A DNA stretch of 64,000 bases from the NCBI GenBank assembly GCA_951804985.1, contig OX638135.1, forward strand, positions 67,282,507 through 67,346,506, written 5' to 3'. The translations under genes were made by a program, and so were the position numbers. How positions within the stretch are numbered: the first letter of the stretch is position 1; every line of letters begins with the position of its first letter. The notes beneath the pieces are model-generated. The model was not told where the DNA came from and did no database searches. It saw only the letters and a program-made list of their open reading frames with translations. This document shows, one piece after another, positions 62,751 through 64,000 of this stretch. Source of the DNA: Dryomyza anilis (Eukaryota; Arthropoda; Insecta; Diptera; Dryomyzidae).

Positions 62751-64000
62751 AAGAACGAAAAGATCGAAAAGATCGAAAAGATCGAAAAGATCGAAAAGAT
62801 CGAAAAGATCAAAAAGATCGATAAAATCAAAAAGATCAAAAAGATAAAAAAGATCAAAAAGATCGATAAAATCAAAAAGATCAAAAAGATAAAAAAGATC
62901 AAAAAGATCAAAAAGATAAAAAAGATCAAAAAGATCGAAAAAATCATAAAGATCGAAAAGATCAAAAAGATCAAACAGATCGAAAAGATCAAAAAGATCA
63001 GAAATACCAAAAAAATCAAACAGATCAAAAAGATCAAAAAGATCAAAAAGATCAAAGAGATCAAGGAGATCAAAGAGATCAAAGAGATCAAAGAGATAAA
63101 AAAGATTGAAAAGATCAGAAAGATAGAAAAGATCAAAAAGATCAGAAAGGTCGATAAAATCAATAAGATCGAAAAGATCAAAAAGATTAAAAAGATCGAT
63201 AAAATCAAAAAGATCAAAAAGATCAAAAAGATAAAAAAGATCAAAAAGATCGAAAAAATCATAAAGATCGAAAAGATCAAAAAGATCGAAAAGATCAAAA
63301 AGATCAGAAATACCAAAAAAATCAAAAAGATCAAAAAGATCAAAAAGATCAAAGAGATCAAAGAGATCAAAGAGATCAAAGAGATCAAAGAGATCAAAGA
63401 GATCAAAGAGATCAAAGAGATCAAAGAGATCAAAGAGATCAAAGAGATCAAAGAGATCAAAGAGATCAAAGAGATCAAAGAGATCAAAGAGATCAAAGAG
63501 ATCAAAGAGATCAAAGAGATCAAAGAGATCAAAAAGATCAAAAAGATTGAAAAGATCAGAAAGATAGAAAAGATCAAAAAGATCAGAAAGGTCGATAAAA
63601 TCAATAAGATCGAAAAGATCGAAAAGATCAAAAAGATCGAAAAGATCAAAAAGATCGAAAAAATCAAAAAGATCAGAAAGATCGAAAAAATCAAACAGAT
63701 TGAAAAGATTAAAAAGATCGAAAAGATCAAAAAGATCAGAAAGGTCGATAAAATCAAGAAGATCGAAAAGATCAAAAAGATCAAAAAGATCAGAAAGATC
63801 GAAAAAATCAAACAGATTGAAAAGATCAAAAAGATCAAAATGATCAAAAAGATCAAAAAGATCAAAATGATCAAAAAGATCAAAAAGATCAAAAAGATCA
63901 AAAAGATCAAAAAGATCAAAAAGATCAAAAAGATCAAAAAGATCAAAAAGATCAAAAAGATCAAAAAGATCAAAAAGATCAAAAAGATCAAAAAGATCAA
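62751..64000 (+). repeat. Right-array HOR, start of unit W2 (runs off the window)
   Basis: Repeats the opening of W1 about 5.0 kb downstream: GAACGAAAA then GATCGAAAA monomers, AAACAGATCGAAAAG, CAGAAATACC, GATCAAGGA (63,060), the ATTGAAAAGATCAG phrase (63,104 and 63,545) and GGTCGATAAAATC. The 30-copy GAACGAAAA array is not repeated here. Confidence 0.75.
63347..63526 (+). repeat. G-type run, 20 perfect GATCAAAGA copies
   Basis: 180 bp, exactly 20 monomers. Shorter G-type runs of about 5-10 copies end the P modules at 41,719-41,810, 46,466-46,555, 51,945-52,020, 58,400-58,445, 61,028-61,100 and 61,442-61,520. Confidence 0.95.

Larger units (their letters stand above)
11097..64000 (+). repeat. 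Giant 9-bp satellite array, monomer GATCAAAAA
   Basis: About 52.9 kb (including a 200-N gap) of head-to-tail 9-mers, all in one orientation, running off the right edge. The consensus on plus is GATCAAAAA (A at 6 of 9 positions). Frequent variants are GATCAATAA, GATCAAAGA, GATCGAAAA, GAACAAAAA/GAACGAAAA and GATTAAAAA. Variants are mostly clustered in runs, meaning they were spread locally by unequal exchange or conversion. Monomer length equals three codons, so frames stay open for kilobases with simple tripeptides such as LIF, FDL, IKK and RSK. These are artefacts, not genes. Simple 5-12-bp satellites of this style are known from insect heterochromatin. This particular family I do not recognise. 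Confidence 0.97.

Noticed and set aside
11097..64000. CRISPR array
   Set aside because: No spacers: the repeat is 9 bp, head to tail, in an insect-like context.
11097..64000. Telomeric repeat
   Set aside because: The 9-bp GATCAAAAA unit does not resemble TTAGG-type telomere repeats and has no G-rich strand. A subtelomeric or centromeric position cannot be judged from sequence alone.

Overview
The window is non-coding, repeat-dominated DNA from a eukaryotic, most likely arthropod (possibly dipteran) genome. The support is a left flank holding decayed Ty3/gypsy and BEL/Pao retrotransposons, a tRNA-derived SINE with a target-site duplication, small inverted-repeat DNA elements and long (TA)n tracts, followed by more than 50 kb of a simple satellite. 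This is typical of heterochromatin. I found no intact host gene, no rRNA, no CRISPR and nothing bacterial. The species cannot be named from the sequence.

Positions 1-2000 carry a broken Ty3/gypsy copy on the minus strand (Gag capsid and zinc knuckle, DSG protease, start of the reverse transcriptase), with a 403-bp inverted-repeat element at 60-462. Positions 2600-10140 are a partial tandem array of a composite unit: a BEL/Pao LTR (minus orientation) with a nested inverted-repeat DNA element, (TA)n tracts, the polypurine tract, and a BEL/Pao pol remnant whose domains are out of order (integrase plus DUF5641 followed by a protease-region fragment). Three partial copies (A about 3006-4786, B about 5155-7833, C about 7834-10135) are nearly identical, and most of their junctions fall in (TA)n. 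A SINE sits in copy C. The most complete BEL pol remnant (9531-11095) runs into the satellite inside its RNase H region.

Positions 11097-64000 and beyond are a single-orientation satellite with a 9-bp monomer, GATCAAAAA on the plus strand. Homogenised variant runs are GATCAATAA (T-type), GATCAAAGA (G-type), GATCGAAAA and GAACGAAAA. From about 18,000 to 33,000 it forms a higher-order repeat (HOR): seven complete units of 1.38-2.88 kb, each ending in a 66-77-bp signature. Units U1-U4 differ in length only by whole 9-bp monomers. A 200-N gap (33606-33805) follows, then about 3.8 kb with scattered 1-bp length errors that look like unpolished sequence. From 38,000 to the end a different HOR family is built from shuffled modules (P, Q, gatta-triplet and GAACGAAAA blocks).

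Nothing here acts as a gene network. The functional content is structural: mobile-element decay next to a young, recombining satellite. Because 9 bp is three codons, the satellite creates huge meaningless open frames on both strands. None is called as a gene.
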